From an uncultured Fluviicola sp. (lineage in GTDB: Bacteria; Bacteroidota; Bacteroidia; Flavobacteriales_D; Crocinitomicaceae), in NCBI GenBank assembly GCA_913009205.1, contig CAJVYC010000001.1:62001-126000 (forward strand): 64,000 bases of DNA, read 5' to 3'. A model generated the notes under the pieces. The model ran no database searches. It saw only the letters and a list, made by a program, of their open reading frames with translations, and was not told where the DNA came from. Positions within the stretch are counted from its first letter, which is position 1, and each line of letters opens with the position of its first letter. Positions 7,712 to 16,670 of this stretch are shown one piece after another. The position numbers and the translations under genes were made by a program.

Positions 7712-9495
7712 TCTGTTCTTAGCCAATAGTTAAACAGTCTTTCAAGAGCATCGTTTCCTTCAATTTTTGAATACTCATAACGAGGTTTTTCGTACTCTAT
7801 CATTTTCAAGTCTGTCGAAAATAATTCATCTCCACGCGCAAATAAAATTTCCATTACATCTCCAGCGGACATTCCCGCAAAGAAAGATTCTAACGTGGAT
7901 TTATTCACTCGAATTCCATTTGCTCCAATGATCTCATCATTCACACTTAACCCTGCTTCTTCAACTGAAGAGTTGCTTCTAATTGATCTAATTTCAACTT
8001 TCCCACCTGATTCCGATAGAGAAACTCCTGCGTCTACTTTTGAAACACCTGCATAATTAACTTTTAATCCAATTGAAGAAAAGACCTCATCGTAGTTGGG
8101 AACTTTTGTCCCGTTAATGTAATCCGCGTAGAACTGATCCATATTCTCGCCCAAGAAATCTTCCAATTCTTTTTTGAATTCAATTTCGGAGAAACCTCTC
8201 CCCTTCTTCTCATAATACTCCTTGTAGACCTTCTGCATGAAATGATCCAAGCATTTTTTACCATCGTATTTTTTGATGATTTTAGCATCCAATAACATAG
8301 CTACAACAGATCCTCTTGAATAATACGACATCGTAGTATTCCCACTATTTTCATTTGGACGGTACGCTTTAATCCAAGCATCAAAACTTGCATGCGCGAC
8401 TGGCTGAACTCGCGTTCCGACGGATCCTTCAACATAATTCAAGCTTCCGAACATTCCATTTAAGAACTCTTTTTCTGACCAAATACCTGATCGAAGTAAA
8501 ATCATTTTTTCGTAATACGAAGTGAATCCTTCCATTACCCAAAGCAATGATGTATAATTCTCAGCGTCATAATTGAATGGGCCTAATTCTACCGGTCTAA
8601 TTCGTTTCACATTCCATAAATGGAAATATTCGTGGGATACTAACTTTAAAAAGCCTTTGTAATCATTTTGATACCTCCAACGATTTGTGCTTAATACGGT
8701 TGAATTCACATGCTCCAATCCACCTTGTCCATCAACAACGTTGTGAATAATGAAAGTGTATTCCTTATTTGGATTTTGTCCGAAAATAGCAGTTGCCGTT
8801 TTAACAACTCGCGCCATATCAGCTTTTAACAATTCAATGTCGTGATTCCCTCTGGCATAAATCGCAACGTTGTGTTTGATTCCTGCAGCCATAAATGAGA
8901 ACGTTTCTTGATTTCCAATTTCCATTGGGCAGTCGACCAATTGATCGTAGTTCTCAAAATCAAAAAGAGTAGATTCACTGCCTGCCGAAGCGCCTTGAGA
9001 TTGCTTCAAAGCCGTTGTAATTGTTGAGAATGATTCATACGGAAAGACCTCTACCTGGCCCTTATCTGCTTTATAATCATTCACATACATAAATACTCCT
9101 GAACCCGAAACAAAGCCGTGCGTTAGATCTAAAAAACTTGTTCTAACAGTTAATTCGAAAGAGTATACTTCGTATTTAACAATTACTTTCTTCGCTTTTC
9201 CTTTCTTTATGCACCATGTGTTTTTATTCGTTTTAACAACTTCGATCGCATTTCCATTTCCGTCAAATGCTTTGACCAAGTTAACGTGTTTCGCAAATTC
9301 TCTTGCTAAATATGAACCAGGTGCCCAGATTGGCATTTTCACATTTAACTCTTTTTCTTTAAACCCATCAAGCTCCATTTCTACATTGAAATAATGATTC
9401 TGAGGCTTCGGCATTTTCAAGTTGTATTTGACATTTTGAGCTTGAGTCAAAAAACATAACATTGAAACTGCAATAATGGATAGGTATTTAAGCAT
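7708..9495 (-). CDS. M61 family metallopeptidase with PDZ domain, exported
   Basis: A 595-residue peptidase of the M61 glycyl aminopeptidase family. It has a signal peptide (YLSIIAVSMLCFLTQAQ), an N-terminal beta domain, the zinc site HEYFHLWNVKRIRP near residue 288 with the third ligand in WVMEGFTSYYE about 35 residues on, and a C-terminal PDZ domain (from about 490: RSNSSVEEAGLSVNDEIIGANG). It probably trims peptides in the periplasm. The start at 9495 is an ATG giving a clean signal peptide; a GTG at 9513 is in frame upstream. A second M61 gene without signal peptide lies at 56130-57842. Confidence 0.9.
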   Translation of the reverse strand: MLKYLSIIAVSMLCFLTQAQNVKYNLKMPKPQNHYFNVEMELDGFKEKELNVKMPIWAPGSYLAREFAKHVNLVKAFDGNGNAIEVVKTNKNTWCIKKGKAKKVIVKYEVYSFELTVRTSFLDLTHGFVSGSGVFMYVNDYKADKGQVEVFPYESFSTITTALKQSQGASAGSESTLFDFENYDQLVDCPMEIGNQETFSFMAAGIKHNVAIYARGNHDIELLKADMARVVKTATAIFGQNPNKEYTFIIHNVVDGQGGLEHVNSTVLSTNRWRYQNDYKGFLKLVSHEYFHLWNVKRIRPVELGPFNYDAENYTSLLWVMEGFTSYYEKMILLRSGIWSEKEFLNGMFGSLNYVEGSVGTRVQPVAHASFDAWIKAYRPNENSGNTTMSYYSRGSVVAMLLDAKIIKKYDGKKCLDHFMQKVYKEYYEKKGRGFSEIEFKKELEDFLGENMDQFYADYINGTKVPNYDEVFSSIGLKVNYAGVSKVDAGVSLSESGGKVEIRSIRSNSSVEEAGLSVNDEIIGANGIRVNKSTLESFFAGMSAGDVMEILFARGDELFSTDLKMIEYEKPRYEYSKIEGNDALERLFNYWLRTE

Positions 9496-9656
9496 AAATT
9501 CGTAATTTTCCACTAAGGTAATAAAAGAGTCGCTTGGATTGTAATTCGATCAATACCTAATTTACAAGAGGTATAAGGATCATTTTAAATAGAAACCATT
9601 CATTAACAATCACTTAATTCAATAAACTTAATTACTCAACACTAAAAAAATTAAAT

Positions 9657-10511
9657 ATGTTCAAATTCCTTACAGTAGTTACAATAAGTTTATTGATGTT
9701 TAGCTGTAAACAAGAGCCAGAACCAGCGAATAATGATATCAATGGAAACAAGGATTTGGAAAATCAAATTGCTCAATTGGAGTTGGAAAATACTCAGAAA
9801 GATTCGGTAATTAATGAATCGTTGGCCTTTTTTAATGAAATCAAATCGAACTTAGAATCAATCGGTGTACGTAAAGATGAAATCCGAACACTTTCCGAAA
9901 ATCCAGAATTACAACCCGAAGATAAAAATTGGATTTTAGAAGAGATTCGTCACATTAACTTTTTGCGTGAGGATAATGCCAATATGGTTAAGCGATTAAA
10001 TGCTCAATTGGAGAAAAACGGATTGAAGATTAAGGAATTGGAAATCATGGTTGAGTCTTTGGTAAAGGAAATCCAATGGAAAGATGAACAGATTGAACGG
10101 CTTAATAATGAATTGGCACTATTGGATCAACAGTACTCTAAACTCTTCGATGCGTATCAAGACCAAGCAATGAAAATAGATGTGTTGACGCATAAAATCA
10201 ATAAGGTCTGCTATGCATATGGTTCTGAGAAGGAGCTGATGGAAAACAATATTATTGAAAAGAAGAATGGATTTATAGGAATTGGAAAGAAATTGAACCT
10301 AAGAAGTGATTTTAAGAGCGACTATTTCACTGAAGTTGATGCGGCTAAATCCACACAATTCACTATTCGTGGTGAAAACGTTCGATTAATTACTGCGCAT
10401 CCGTCCGCTTCGTTTAAACTAATAGAAAATGGCGGGACTTCAAAAATCGAGATTTCAGATGCTTCAGAGTTCTGGAAAATATCAAAATACTTAGTTGTTA
10501 TTGTTGACTAA
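9657..10511 (+). CDS. Coiled-coil lipoprotein
   Basis: A 284-residue lipoprotein; TVVTISLLMFSC ends in a lipobox cysteine near residue 17. Residues about 30-185 are a long, nearly continuous coiled coil (LENQIAQLELENTQKDSVI, WKDEQIERLNNELALLDQQ), followed by a beta-rich tail of about 90 residues with GIGKKLNLRSDF and FTIRGENVRLI. It looks like a periplasmic stalk with a small head, as in other Bacteroidota envelope proteins of unknown role. Its stop overlaps the ATG of the next membrane protein (TAATG), so the two are coupled. Confidence 0.7.
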   Translation: MFKFLTVVTISLLMFSCKQEPEPANNDINGNKDLENQIAQLELENTQKDSVINESLAFFNEIKSNLESIGVRKDEIRTLSENPELQPEDKNWILEEIRHINFLREDNANMVKRLNAQLEKNGLKIKELEIMVESLVKEIQWKDEQIERLNNELALLDQQYSKLFDAYQDQAMKIDVLTHKINKVCYAYGSEKELMENNIIEKKNGFIGIGKKLNLRSDFKSDYFTEVDAAKSTQFTIRGENVRLITAHPSASFKLIENGGTSKIEISDASEFWKISKYLVVIVD

Positions 10512-11137
10512 TGACAGAGTCAGAAAGAGAAGAAAAGGAAAGAATAAAAAGGGAAAAGATTCGGAAATTTGAGAGTCCGCTTCCATTTGTTCTCATTTTA
10601 CGAAATTTAATTTTCGGTAAACAGAAGCCTGATATGTATACTCGAATTGCATTTTTTGTTGGAACAATCATTTCTTTAACTTTCCTTCTTTGGAGCATTA
10701 TTACTTATTCCGCATTAGTTTCAAGAGATTGGATTTCTTCTCAAAAGGGAATTCCTGTTCAATCAATTATTGAAAACAGAGGTTTGGAATTGGAATTTGA
10801 AAGTGGTGATTTCTTAAACCGACTTCAAGTTGCAAGTGCGATTTCCATCATCTTATGGATTGTGTTTTTCGCTGGACTCGTTCTACTCTACCGCAAAAAG
10901 AAACTCTTTATTTACTTCACAATAGTTCCACTGGCTCTTCACCTTGCAATGAGCATGTTCTACCTAAGCTTTACCTATTTCGCAGAAGACACAACGATGT
11001 TCGATAAAATTGCTTTGCTTGTGTTGGGATTGATTCTAATCATGCATTCCTATTTAATGGGCAATGAACGCAAAGGTGGAAGCATTAGCTTTTTTGGTAA
11101 AAGTCAGGAAGAAGATGATTCAAATAGTTTTGAATAG
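10511..11137 (+). CDS. Hypothetical multi-pass membrane protein
   Basis: I do not recognise this 208-residue protein. A basic, charged cytoplasmic N terminus (about 40 residues, many Lys/Arg/Glu) is followed by four likely membrane helices near residues 45-67, 95-120, 125-150 and 155-175, with a polar loop (VSRDWISSQKGIPVQSIIEN) between the first two and a polar tail. It is translated from TAATG after the coiled-coil lipoprotein, so the two probably act together in the envelope. Its 3' end overlaps the convergent shikimate kinase gene by 53 bases. Confidence 0.6.
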   Translation: MTESEREEKERIKREKIRKFESPLPFVLILRNLIFGKQKPDMYTRIAFFVGTIISLTFLLWSIITYSALVSRDWISSQKGIPVQSIIENRGLELEFESGDFLNRLQVASAISIILWIVFFAGLVLLYRKKKLFIYFTIVPLALHLAMSMFYLSFTYFAEDTTMFDKIALLVLGLILIMHSYLMGNERKGGSISFFGKSQEEDDSNSFE

Positions 11138-11615
11138 CATCGGGATTTTGTTCGTCGCGACTTAGGACAACGGTGGCTTTTTTATAATACTCTTCACGAA
11201 GAATCAAACGGTCTTCTACAAAACTCAACAGTTCTTCTTCGGTCATCCCTACAATCAGAGGGCGCTGTTTCTTGGCATGTACAAGCCTGTGCGTTAATTC
11301 CTTTGCCGATCGCTCCATGTAGAACGTTGTGCCGGTTTCATTGAGCAAATCCATATTGTTTCCAAAACACGGCATTCCTCCGCCTGTTGCAAGAATGAAA
11401 TCTTCTCTCAAATCAAGTGCTTCAATGTATTCCCGTTCAATTTCACGGAATTGAGATTCTCCCTGTTCGGCAAAAATTTCACCAATAGATTTATTGTAAT
11501 GATTTTGAATTTCAATATCTGAATCTATAAAAGAAATATTCAGTTGGGCTGCGATTTTTTTTCCGAGGGTAGATTTACCGCATCCCATAAAACCGACAAG
11601 AATTATCCTTTTCAT
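11085..11615 (-). CDS. aroK: Shikimate kinase
   Basis: Shikimate kinase phosphorylates shikimate at the 3-hydroxyl with ATP in the chorismate pathway. The 176-residue protein has the P-loop GFMGCGKST at residues 8-16, the DSD shikimate-binding motif near residue 32, ATGGGMP near residue 77 and the lid arginine in KKQRPLI near residue 120. Length is typical. No other aro gene is nearby. The 3' end overlaps the convergent membrane protein gene by 53 bases, so the last 17 or so codons share sequence with it on the other strand. Confidence 0.93.
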   Translation of the reverse strand: MKRIILVGFMGCGKSTLGKKIAAQLNISFIDSDIEIQNHYNKSIGEIFAEQGESQFREIEREYIEALDLREDFILATGGGMPCFGNNMDLLNETGTTFYMERSAKELTHRLVHAKKQRPLIVGMTEEELLSFVEDRLILREEYYKKATVVLSRDEQNPDAIQNYLNHLLPDFYQKS

Positions 11616-11674
11616 AAGTTCTAAGATAGTAAAAACGGCACAAAAAATGAAACTCTTCGGATGAAGGATTTCTA

Positions 11675-12622
11675 CTATTCCACCTCAAAAACTTTCTTAA
11701 CGGTTCCATCTGAGTACAAATAAAACAAAACAGTGTTCGGTTTTAATTTGGTTTCCTGACCGTTTTCATTAACGATTTTCAGAAGTTCTTTGGGTTGATT
11801 TGTAGCGTTGTCTAATTGTAAATCGTCAGTTCCAAGTGTCAAACCCCAGATCATCGTTGCGTATTCAGGATGATCGATAAAAGGGTTTCGGTTGTTTTGA
11901 TAACTGTAATAGATAATTTCATTTCTGTTTCGTTCCCAATCATCAACAGGATCATCGAGGTGCCACTGATAGAGGTCGGAGAGTTTTGCATGAATGGGCG
12001 CAATTGTATTGTTATCTGATGGTATATAATCAATAATCTTTAAATCAGGCTCTCCATTTGCTCCCTCGTAACGCGTCGCCATATAGAAGATCATTCGAGC
12101 GATATCTCCTTTGACGTTATCATTTGGTTTCCACACCCATTCCGATGTACTAAAATAACTTCCTGTCGCGCCACTTGGATCAATATATTCCGTCGAACAT
12201 TCTGCGAACCACCTGTTTGCTCTCGCTGAGTTGACTGAAATGTCACAAGGTCGCAAAGCATGCACATCCGTTCCCGGTCCTGCAGAAGTTCCAAAATCTC
12301 CGTGCGACTTGGCCCAAACGTGTTCCCTATTCCACCCTGCACCAGAATTATATTCTAAATCGGCATCTAATGACCATCCTGAATAAAGAAGCAATACGTT
12401 GCTGGGGTTTAAAGTATCTCGATCGGTTTCTTTGAGAATATCCCAAACGTCTGTTCCGTTGCTTGAATAAGGAAACTCGACATGATCTCTGATAATAAGA
12501 TTCAGCTCCGTTTTAAGACTGTCTCCAGAAAATCCTTGAGCCGAATCGTAGTATCCTGGGGGAATTTGTCCAAAGGAAATTAAAGCAACAAGCAGAGAGA
12601 TTGATATTAGAAGCTCTTTCAT
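11675..12622 (-). CDS. Secreted endonuclease I family nuclease with short C-terminal sorting-like tail
   Basis: A 315-residue nuclease related to E. coli EndA. The signal peptide is LLISISLLVALISFGQ. The core has NREHVWAKSHG (His-metal finger motif), GTDVHALRP, DIARMIFYMATRY and NRNPFIDHPEY, all standard for the endonuclease I family, so it should degrade DNA outside the cell or in the periplasm. The last 40 residues (KIVNENGQETKLKPNTVLFY, then SDGTVKKVFEV) resemble the end of a type IX secretion sorting domain, but are shorter than usual. The ATG at 12622 is preferred over an upstream TTG. Confidence 0.85.
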   Translation of the reverse strand: MKELLISISLLVALISFGQIPPGYYDSAQGFSGDSLKTELNLIIRDHVEFPYSSNGTDVWDILKETDRDTLNPSNVLLLYSGWSLDADLEYNSGAGWNREHVWAKSHGDFGTSAGPGTDVHALRPCDISVNSARANRWFAECSTEYIDPSGATGSYFSTSEWVWKPNDNVKGDIARMIFYMATRYEGANGEPDLKIIDYIPSDNNTIAPIHAKLSDLYQWHLDDPVDDWERNRNEIIYYSYQNNRNPFIDHPEYATMIWGLTLGTDDLQLDNATNQPKELLKIVNENGQETKLKPNTVLFYLYSDGTVKKVFEVE

Positions 12623-12804
12623 TAAGTACAAAGGTAATCAATTTGGAAGGAGCTACTTCGAAAAAAAAAAGTGGAATAACCATAACTACTCCTCGCTTAA
12701 AGTAAAAAATGGGCCACTATTTTTAATGAAGTCCAATCAAAAAGAAATACAAACCTCAGAATCTACTACTTTCGTCATATGATTTTAGACTTACAATCGC
12801 CATT

Positions 12805-13503
12805 ATGATAGATTTATCTCATGTTGAGAACCAAATTCGCTTTGTCACAAATTTTCAGGACCTCGTCTACACGCCTTTTCAAAAAGAAAATAATGCGAAT
12901 TGTTGGACACGTGACCTAGTAGGTGATTTTTCTGAAATCGTTACTCGGATAGAACTAAGTGGAAATATTGCAGAAATTGACATAGAGGAGCTTCTAGAAC
13001 TTGAGTTGAGTGATTTTGGGCAGCTTGCTCGTGAAGTTCTTTTAAATGACATCAAAGTCTTAAAAGAGCAGGGTGCGTCTCCAATCTTGAATCTGATCAA
13101 GTACTATGACAGAGATGATAGCTATCCGTTTTTTCCAACCGATGTTTATTCATTTCATGTGGACCGCTCTCCTATTGCAACCGATACATTTTTATGTACT
13201 TATTATGGTGCGTCGAGTGAAATAGTACCAAATGCAGAAGCTACTCAAAAAGTGCTTGTTCCTGAAATTCGACATGAACTAAAAAAACTATACGATGGAC
13301 CCGATGAAGGATTTGAATCCTTTTTAAGTGAGTATTTCTTTGATCTTCACTATCAAGCTCAACCCAATGCGAATATTATCAGCCTTGGTGTAGGTCATTT
13401 ATGGAGGCTAGCGGTTGACCATCCTGGAAGTGAAGTTCTACCTTGTCTTCACCGCGCACCAAAGGAGAAAACAGGAGAAAGCCGGTTGCTACTGATTTGT
13501 TGA
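12805..13503 (+). CDS. DUF1826-like protein
   Basis: A 232-residue soluble protein that resembles the DUF1826 family: an FHVDRSPIATDTFLCTYYG segment near residue 115 and a C-terminal block VGHLWRLAVDHPGSEVLPCL followed by HRAP and a run ending RLLLIC. The paired His-x-Asp and distal His-Arg could be a metal site of a cupin or 2-oxoglutarate-oxygenase-like fold, but this is inference. No signal peptide. It stands alone, followed by a strong hairpin shared with tRNA-Lys. Chemistry and partner unknown. Confidence 0.55.
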   Translation: MIDLSHVENQIRFVTNFQDLVYTPFQKENNANCWTRDLVGDFSEIVTRIELSGNIAEIDIEELLELELSDFGQLAREVLLNDIKVLKEQGASPILNLIKYYDRDDSYPFFPTDVYSFHVDRSPIATDTFLCTYYGASSEIVPNAEATQKVLVPEIRHELKKLYDGPDEGFESFLSEYFFDLHYQAQPNANIISLGVGHLWRLAVDHPGSEVLPCLHRAPKEKTGESRLLLIC

Positions 13504-13653
13504 AATCACTCAGTTAAGTTTTCCAGATCATTACAGGGAATATTGTCAAAATAGGTAAGCAAAACTTTCAATTAGAATGAAAATTTTGTGCATTTTGGAT
13601 TCGCACGAAAACGCTTAAAGACAGGGAGATCAAATAATCTTGGGATTTTAACC

Positions 13654-13683
13654 AAAAAAGCCACTCTAAAAGAGTGGCTTTTT
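13654..13683 (-). terminator. Bidirectional rho-independent terminator after tRNA-Lys
   Basis: A perfect stem (GCCACTCT paired with AGAGTGGC, loop of about three A residues) flanked by A and T runs lies right after the tRNA 3' end. On the minus strand it ends the tRNA transcript; on the plus strand it can also end the DUF1826-like gene. Confidence 0.85.
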
Positions 13684-13684
13684 G

Positions 13685-13757
13685 TGATCCCTCTGGGGCT
13701 CGAACCCAGGGCCCACGCCTTAAAAGGGCGTTGCTCTACCAACTGAGCTAAGAGATC
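13685..13757 (-). tRNA. tRNA-Lys (anticodon TTT)
   Basis: Read on the minus strand this folds into a full cloverleaf: acceptor GATCTCT paired with AGGGATC, D-arm GCTC/GAGC with AGTTGGTA loop, anticodon stem ACGCC/GGCGT with loop CTTTTAA (anticodon TTT), five-base variable loop, and T-arm CTGGG/CCCAG with TTCGAGC. The discriminator is A and CCA is not encoded. It decodes AAA and AAG lysine codons. Confidence 0.97.
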
Positions 13758-13776
13758 ATTTACGCGTTAGCGAGTG

Positions 13777-13806
13777 CAAATATATGCATTGTATTTATTT
13801 AAACAA
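13777..13806 (-). promoter_or_regulatory. Promoter of tRNA-Lys (TTG-N19-TATATTTG)
   Basis: On the minus strand a TTG (13804-13806) is followed after exactly 19 bases by TATATTTG (13777-13784), the full Bacteroidota consensus. It sits 19 bases before the mature tRNA 5' end. This is the best promoter in the window and a local yardstick for the others. Confidence 0.8.
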
Positions 13807-14204
13807 GAGATTGAAATTACTTTTTTCAATTTATTTTCGAAATAAATTTGTTTTGTTTTAATAATGAGTTATTTAGTCTAAATAAAGAGTGGTTCGATTA
13901 ATGAAAACACGCTCATACTTGGCTCAAATGGACATCTCTCGATCTCTTTTGGTACTGCCATGAATAGCACTTCGTAATAAATTTCTTCTTTGTGGAGCTT
14001 AATTGGGAATCAATTAATTCAACTTGAAATTTAATCCAAATCCGTAAAATAAAACTCAAAAAAAATCCCTATCGGCTTATCCAAGAGAGATTAAAATTCA
14101 ATAAAGAAAAAGTAAATTGAATTACTTAACAATCTTATTTTTAACGGCGTATTTATGCGTATTACTCCACAATAGAATTGAAATATTTTTGACTATAATC
14201 CGTA
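13807..14204. other. Gene-free AT-rich stretch
   Basis: No open frame, RNA gene or convincing hairpin is visible here. It lies between the tRNA promoter and a decayed gene, and together with the flanking pseudogene suggests a region under little selection. Confidence 0.5.
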
Positions 14205-14902
14205 ATTATTAATGTTATTGCCATCTGCTTATTGTATAGCGCTTTCGTTCAAAATATTGATATTATTGGAACTTGGACAGGATATGACGTTCAGACTTCC
14301 AACCCCAAGAAATTCGTTTTGACCGATCCTAATTCATTCAAATCTGTTTTATCAATGAATTCAGATTCAACTTTTACGCTTATAACGAGTGGCTATGCAG
14401 TAGTCATGGGTAAATTAACGACCGGACCAAATTACATCATTCTTTTAAACTAGTAGGATACGAAGAATACGAGCGTTATTGGAATATCCGATGGGTAAGT
14501 GGAAATTATCCATACGATTAAACTCCGGAAATTGACATGCTTATTCCTACGATGGCGGAAGTTCTTCATAAAAAGAAAAATACCAAAGAGGTTTCAAAGG
14601 TTTATGGACTGTTCAAGAAAACGGAACAGAAAATAAACCCGTGTGGTACGTTAATTGAAGCCTCAATTAACACGATTAGGATTACTGAAGTGATCTGGGA
14701 TCCATTGTTTGGTTTCCCTCTTTACAATTGTTCCGATAATTATCGGTTGAAATACGGCCTGCCATCCTGCTTCTGAGACTCTCCTGATAAAATTTTTCCT
14801 AAGCTTCAAATTTATCCACACGGGTCCTTCTTTCGAAGTCGTTACGAGGACCAACTCAGTTGGCTGCAACGTGACGTGAAGATAACCATTCTAGAGGAAT
14901 AG
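14205..14902 (+). pseudogene. Decayed gene for an exported lipocalin-like protein
   Basis: A signal-like segment (INVIAICLLYSAFVQ) is followed by DIIGTWTGYDVQTSNPKKF, a lipocalin-type start, ending at tandem TAG stops at 14451. In another frame the sense resumes at once (FKLVGYEEYERYWNIRW) and runs, past a TAA near 14519 and a TGA near 14774, to DKIFPKLQIYPHGSFF and ITILEE with a final stop at 14900-14902. One frameshift near 14445 plus two stops, and no standard start codon before the signal-like segment, indicate a broken gene of roughly 230 codons. I cannot name its intact homologue. Confidence 0.5.
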
Positions 14903-15277
14903 ATTATAGAGAAACCATGAATTATTGAATTTATCTTTTTAATTTGACTGCAATTAGTCCCTACATCAATAATGAGCTTGTGAATGAATAATATTTTCAT
15001 TTTTTTCATGGTAATTGGACGAAAAAAGACGAAGAGCTTGAAGCTCAATCGAATTGAGCGGTAAAATTAATCCCATTATTTATTGGTTTGCAAGGGTCTA
15101 CAGCTTTGCCTTTGGCTAGTTGGTATATGGGCTGACGATTTTCGTTTTATCGGCTGTAAATATGATCGTAAAGAGCTTGCTCTTCTTTAAGTAATCCAAT
15201 GAAGTGAAAGCTGGCGTAACACATGAATAAGTAAAACCCAATTCAGAAATACTCGATAATTTGAATTAAAAGAAAGT
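14903..15277. other. Gene-free stretch after the decayed gene
   Basis: No open frame with protein-like composition was found on either strand. A small inverted repeat (GAGCTTGAAGCTC, about 15031) is present but has no T run. Probably further decayed sequence. Confidence 0.45.
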
Positions 15278-15634
15278 TTACTCTTTAATTTTCTTTGGAG
15301 GATCTGTCGGCTCTAATGATTTCGTAGACTCTGAGGCTCGAGTTGGTTTTCTAACCTTATCGCGTAATGCAGATATTTCACCTTTCAAATAACTGATTTC
15401 ACTATCCCTTTTTCGTGTCTTCATAAAACCGAAAATCTTCGCGTAACCATAACCTCCGAACATACTTACTAGGATTAATATTGTTACTGGAACTTTTACT
15501 TTCCCAAAAATTAAATTTAAGTCAAACACCTTCCAATTAAGTAGAGCGAATATAAAAATCAATAAACCAATCACCCCCCAAAATATATGATTCAACTTCT
15601 GCCTAAAGCTTAATTTTTGCCAGTAATCTTTCAA
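15278..15634 (-). CDS. LapA-like small membrane protein
   Basis: A 118-residue protein with two membrane helices (HIFWGVIGLLIFIFALLNW near residue 25 and VPVTILILVSMFGGYGYAK near 55), then a charged helix of LapA/DUF1049 type (YLKGEISALRDKVRK) and a disordered tail. It starts at a TTG that overlaps the MscS stop as TTGA; no ATG is available in frame because a stop lies a few codons upstream. The tight coupling suggests it is made together with the channel and may assist it, which is inference. Confidence 0.65.
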   Translation of the reverse strand: MKDYWQKLSFRQKLNHIFWGVIGLLIFIFALLNWKVFDLNLIFGKVKVPVTILILVSMFGGYGYAKIFGFMKTRKRDSEISYLKGEISALRDKVRKPTRASESTKSLEPTDPPKKIKE

Positions 15635-16533
15635 TTTTTTTCTTTTGGTTTAAAATCAACTACATGATCTACGCCCTTGATATGAATATCGCGTTGAGGA
15701 AATGGTATATGCAAATTGTATTTCGTTAATTTTTTATACACAGATCTTCTTAAATCGGACTTAACATTTTCAATTCTAAACGTTGAGCTCGACCAAAACA
15801 TCATTTCAAATTCCAAAGCAGATTCACCAAATTCAGTAAAACGTACAAAAGGTATAGGTTTTTTTGCAATCAGTTCATGTTCAGACATAGATTCTTCCAA
15901 ACAAGCGAAAACTTGCTCGACGTCGGAACCATAAGCGACACTTAAATTGACAGTAAACCGAACGGATTCATTATCAATAGACCAGTTTACAACTTTCTCA
16001 GCAACGAATTTTGAATTTGGTATAATAATAGTAACGTCATCACGCGTAAGAACTTCAGAGCTCCTTAAATTAATTTCTTCCACCTTACCCACTACTCCAT
16101 CTGCTTCAATAATGTCGCCAATCTTCAATGAACCTTCAAACAATAGAAAGAGTCCGGAAACTAAATCTTTAAAAATATTTTGAAGACCTAACCCCAAACC
16201 AACAAGCAAGGCGGTTGATCCTAGCATCAGTCCAGTTATATCAGCCCCCATCACATGCAAACTGATAAAAATACTTGCAAACCAACCTAGGTATTTTACA
16301 ATTAAGAAAATCGTAATTCTTCTCTTCTTACCTATTTTATCTATGATGAAATTTGGATTAGTAATCGCTCTTCGTAGGATTGCTATGGAGAGCCATGTCG
16401 CAAGTAGAATTCCCAGACCGAATAGTATTTGTCCAACATGAATGAATTGGCCATCTAATATTTCTAACTCCCAATTCAATGCGGATCTTTCCTTAACCTT
16501 TTGAATTTTGAATAAATTTGAATCCCAGCTCAT
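15631..16533 (-). CDS. Small-conductance mechanosensitive channel (MscS family)
   Basis: A 300-residue inner membrane channel that would open under membrane tension to release solutes after osmotic downshock. Three membrane helices lie in the first 140 residues; the pore-lining TM3 is GSTALLVGLGLGLQNIFKDL. The beta domain follows with LFEGSLKIGDIIEADGVVGK and the family signature TIIIPNSKFVAEKVVNWS. The C-terminal cytoplasmic domain ends near residue 290. Length is typical of the short MscS class. It is followed by the coupled LapA-like gene. Confidence 0.9.
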   Translation of the reverse strand: MSWDSNLFKIQKVKERSALNWELEILDGQFIHVGQILFGLGILLATWLSIAILRRAITNPNFIIDKIGKKRRITIFLIVKYLGWFASIFISLHVMGADITGLMLGSTALLVGLGLGLQNIFKDLVSGLFLLFEGSLKIGDIIEADGVVGKVEEINLRSSEVLTRDDVTIIIPNSKFVAEKVVNWSIDNESVRFTVNLSVAYGSDVEQVFACLEESMSEHELIAKKPIPFVRFTEFGESALEFEMMFWSSSTFRIENVKSDLRRSVYKKLTKYNLHIPFPQRDIHIKGVDHVVDFKPKEKN

Positions 16534-16670
16534 AAAAGTGTGTCATATTGGTTATGCAAATGTAATTAAAACAGATGGTTACGAAAGGCTTTGCTCCTCG
16601 AATTATAAGAACTCTTCTGTTCATATTCCAACAAAAATTTAGCTATATTCGCTAACTTAATTAAGATAGC

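Noticed and set aside
14537-14776. Open frame of 79 codons as a separate gene
   Set aside because: The same frame is protein-like before and after it, past in-frame stops, which fits one decayed gene better.
13685-15277. Integrated element at tRNA-Lys
   Set aside because: Eroded DNA lies on the 5' side of the tRNA; no integrase, no repeat of the tRNA 3' end and no phage gene was seen.
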